Shown here piece after piece: positions 61,797 through 64,000 of a DNA stretch of 64,000 nucleotides. This stretch comes from ChocPot-Mid sp043804925. GTDB lineage: Bacteria > Bacteroidota > Ignavibacteria > Kapaibacteriales > UBA2268. The notes below the pieces were generated by a model. The model was not told the origin of the DNA, ran no database searches, and worked only from the letters and a program-made list of their open reading frames with translations. The stretch is from the NCBI GenBank assembly GCA_043804925.1, contig JAZDIP010000104.1, positions 1 to 64,000 of the forward strand, in the 5' to 3' direction. The first letter of the stretch is position 1. Each line of letters starts with the position of its first letter. The position numbers and the translations under genes are program-made.

Positions 61797-64000
61797 CTAA
61801 AAATTTAACTCATAAGAAATTGATGGAATTATCGGTAATAGTAGCACATCTTCAACAGTGGTTACTTCTTCCCGCGTGTTATAGTACCTGAACCAGATAT
61901 CCCTTCTGCTATAAACATTGTATATATCAACAATCAATCTTGACTCTTTTCCTAAGGTCTTAAATTTAAAACTGCAATTAACATTTAACTGATGTGAAGG
62001 CGGAAGCCGCAGACCATATAATTGTGAGTTAATAATTTTCGCTCTACCATAGTTTTGTTCCGGCAATCTCGTTTGAAAACGTGATGTAGCACCCGTATAT
62101 GACTGCCCGGACTGAAATGTGAAAATAGCCCCTACATCCCATGAATCATTAATTTTATATTGAGTAACAATTTTTAAATCATGCCTTCTGTCATATTTTG
62201 GACGGAATTCTTTGCCGTAATTCAATTCATCGAACTTTGAATATATATAACCAAGAGTATAACCAATCCAGCCGGTCAGTTTGCCATAACTTTTTTGAAT
62301 AAATAATTCTGCTCCATAAGAAACTCCATCTCCAACAAAGAAAATATCGGAAACAACTTCTCCCTTTAACGCTGTCTTATTCAGTTCGTTGATATTATTC
62401 ATTTTCTTGTAGTAGACATCGAAATCAAGTTTATAACCTTCGAATGGAGATGTTTCCAAAGTCAGAATATAATGTTCGGATGTACTTGCCGCTACTGTTT
62501 TGTCTGTCGGCAGCCAGGTATCGAAAAAAGTAAAATCAGGTTGTGTTGCCAATCTGAGATTTTGGTCATAAAGTCCCCAAGCAATTTTCAATGATACATC
62601 TTCATTTACCTGATATCTGAAAGCCATTCTCGGATGAATTAACGTTGTGTTACTTAATTCCCAATAACTCGTTCTTAATCCCATTTGTGCCGACAGAACT
62701 TCATTAAAATTATAATTCAACTGACCAAATAAACTGTGTGTCCATTGGTAAACTGTCATATCTGTACTGACATCAAAAGTGTCTGCAACAGTTGAAGATG
62801 TGTCTCCAGTGAAGTCCTGCAAGTAGTTATAAGTATAATAATTTGATTCAAAACCGAATTTAGCAGTCAGTTTATCTGTGGCAAACCATTCTATTGAACC
62901 TTTAGCAGTAACATCTGAAATTGAATTATTGATTATAAATACATAACCGGATTGGTCTCCGTTAAAATTATTTACATAATTACTTGTACTAAGATTGAAC
63001 GATGAAAATAAGTTGTCATCAAAAATATGAGTCCATTTCATTGAAATTAATTTATTCCCAATATCAAGATTCATAGTTGTACCGAAACCCTTGTAAGAAA
63101 TAGCATCAGCACTCATAAATCCACTAAGAAATAACTTATCGTCCTTGCCAATGTCCTGAGTTATCTTAGCATTAATATCGTAAAAGTTGAAATCAGGCAA
63201 AGGAGATTCCGGGTCTTCGGGATAAAATGCTTTAATCAGTTCAAGATATGTTCTTCTGCCTGCTATGAAGAACGAGCCTTCAGCCAAAGGACCTTCGAGC
63301 AACAATTGAGACGAAATCACTCCCAAGGTTGCCATACCTTCAAATTCTTCATAATTACCGTTGTTTTGTGTTATATTCAAAACTGATGAAAGCCGACCTC
63401 CATACTCAGCCGGAAATCCACCCTTTATTAGTTCTACATCCTTAACGGCGTTTGTATTAAACGTAGATATAAAACCAAACATGTGAGTCGGATTATATAC
63501 TGTCGAACCATCAACAAGCACAAGATTTTGGTCCGGTGAACCGCCTCGGATATATAGTCCGCTCGAAATTTGAGAAGACGTCAATACTCCCGGAAGATAC
63601 TGCAAAGACCTGAAAACATCTGCTTCCCCTCCTATCCTGATTTCCTTAAGTTGTTGAACGGGTATATTGACTTTGCTAATGGATATTTCTCGTTTTTCAT
63701 TTTCTCTTTCAACTTCTACAACAACTTCGTCTGTCATAACCAATGAGGATGTTAACTGAAAATCCTGACGGACAGAATGACCTTTAGGAAATTCTATTGT
63801 ATCCTTTTTTTTGTCATAACCTATCGAAGAAATTTCAACAATATATTTGCCGGGTTTTATATTCATAATCGAGAAGAAACCCAATTTGTTTGTATATGCA
63901 CCTTTCCTGACATCTTTGACATAGACTGACACACCAATTAATGTTTCTTTTGTTTTGGAATCCACTACATAACCGCTCAGTCCCGAAAGATTGGCATCTA
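61797..64000 (-). CDS. TonB-dependent receptor with carboxypeptidase-regulatory-like domain (5' end outside window)
   Basis: The frame is open to the window edge: upstream of the GTG at 63965 it continues as SGLSGYVVDSKTKE, the normal start of a CarboxypepD_reg-like domain, so the start codon and signal peptide lie outside. That domain (GVSVYVKDVRKGAYTN, GFFSIMNIKPGKYIVEIS) precedes a plug (GEADVFRSLQYLPGVLTSS, SSGLYIRGGSPDQNLVLVDG). The 22-strand-type barrel follows, ending ISYELNF with the terminal Phe. It is a TonB-energised importer; substrate unknown. It forms an operon with the DUF4249 lipoprotein. Confidence 0.9.
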   Translation of the reverse strand, partial: DANLSGLSGYVVDSKTKETLIGVSVYVKDVRKGAYTNKLGFFSIMNIKPGKYIVEISSIGYDKKKDTIEFPKGHSVRQDFQLTSSLVMTDEVVVEVERENEKREISISKVNIPVQQLKEIRIGGEADVFRSLQYLPGVLTSSQISSGLYIRGGSPDQNLVLVDGSTVYNPTHMFGFISTFNTNAVKDVELIKGGFPAEYGGRLSSVLNITQNNGNYEEFEGMATLGVISSQLLLEGPLAEGSFFIAGRRTYLELIKAFYPEDPESPLPDFNFYDINAKITQDIGKDDKLFLSGFMSADAISYKGFGTTMNLDIGNKLISMKWTHIFDDNLFSSFNLSTSNYVNNFNGDQSGYVFIINNSISDVTAKGSIEWFATDKLTAKFGFESNYYTYNYLQDFTGDTSSTVADTFDVSTDMTVYQWTHSLFGQLNYNFNEVLSAQMGLRTSYWELSNTTLIHPRMAFRYQVNEDVSLKIAWGLYDQNLRLATQPDFTFFDTWLPTDKTVAASTSEHYILTLETSPFEGYKLDFDVYYKKMNNINELNKTALKGEVVSDIFFVGDGVSYGAELFIQKSYGKLTGWIGYTLGYIYSKFDELNYGKEFRPKYDRRHDLKIVTQYKINDSWDVGAIFTFQSGQSYTGATSRFQTRLPEQNYGRAKIINSQLYGLRLPPSHQLNVNCSFKFKTLGKESRLIVDIYNVYSRRDIWFRYYNTREEVTTVEDVLLLPIIPSISYELNF

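Noticed and set aside
1..64000. tRNA, rRNA, riboswitch, prophage or insertion-sequence genes
   Set aside because: No cloverleaf-like stretches, rRNA segments, transposase or integrase motifs were recognised on either strand. Small RNAs cannot be excluded by eye.

Overview
This is an AT-rich chromosomal stretch from a member of the Bacteroidota/Chlorobi (FCB) group. The nearest match by gene style is an Ignavibacteria- or Kapabacteria-like organism; this placement is an inference. Three things point there. Eight secreted proteins end in a type IX secretion (T9SS) type-A sorting domain, with a PNP-type motif, a G-x-Y strand and a basic last residue. Two upstream regions carry exact Bacteroidetes promoters (TTTG, 19-20 bases, TAnnTTTG), and -7 boxes occur elsewhere. 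A TonB-dependent receptor with a carboxypeptidase-regulatory-like plug extension is followed by a DUF4249 lipoprotein. I saw no rRNA, tRNA, CRISPR array, transposase or prophage.

Layout. 1-1360: the end of an unknown gene, a HigB/HigA-type toxin-antitoxin pair, and a decayed second copy of that gene's 3' end. 1361-7087: three T9SS cargo proteins and a small cysteine-rich lipoprotein. 7250-10667: SppA-type signal peptide peptidase with a long beta-rich N-terminus, and an MlaE-type lipid-transport permease. 10947-15180: two tandem gingipain-fold (C25) T9SS proteins that appear to lack the catalytic His and Cys. 15420-19965: an OB-fold lipoprotein, a FlgD-Ig-like protein, a CASTOR/POLLUX-type channel and a short G8-like secreted protein. 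19978-25231: two coupled glycosyltransferases and an SBBP-repeat T9SS protein. 25269-25555: a tandem 140-bp palindromic repeat that runs into a small antitoxin-like gene. 25906-31263: an IF-2B-like protein, a Ste24-type M48 protease and three tandem Na+/Ca2+-exchanger paralogues.

31516-34143: a secreted C1B (bleomycin-hydrolase-like) peptidase and two uncharacterised proteins. 34271-40044: a compact operon of dprA, a polyprenyl diphosphate synthase and an AddB-like Fe-S nuclease, the last carrying an in-frame dispersed repeat. 40041-43145: CCA-adding enzyme and an exported Memo-AMMECR1 fusion. 43290-48489: an S9 peptidase, a T9SS protein with an SGNH-like front domain, and a methyltransferase. 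48699-53213: a 1504-residue IgGFc-binding/choice-of-anchor T9SS protein with phased A-tracts upstream. 53518-59509: two divergent membrane proteins with spermidine-synthase-like domains flanking a TPR lipoprotein. 59516-64000: phosphoglucose/phosphomannose isomerase, a block of simple repeats, a DUF4249 lipoprotein and a TonB-dependent receptor cut by the window edge.

Much of the window serves the cell envelope: secreted T9SS cargo, lipoproteins, lipid transport, ion exchange and extracytoplasmic peptidases. Housekeeping genes (dprA, prenyl synthase, CCA enzyme, sugar isomerase) sit between. The most notable signals are the pseudo-gingipain pair, the toxin-antitoxin pair bracketed by a duplicated gene end, the repeat translated inside the nuclease, and the repeat that supplies the end of a small gene. 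I did not find a clear multi-gene system that I would call wholly new.
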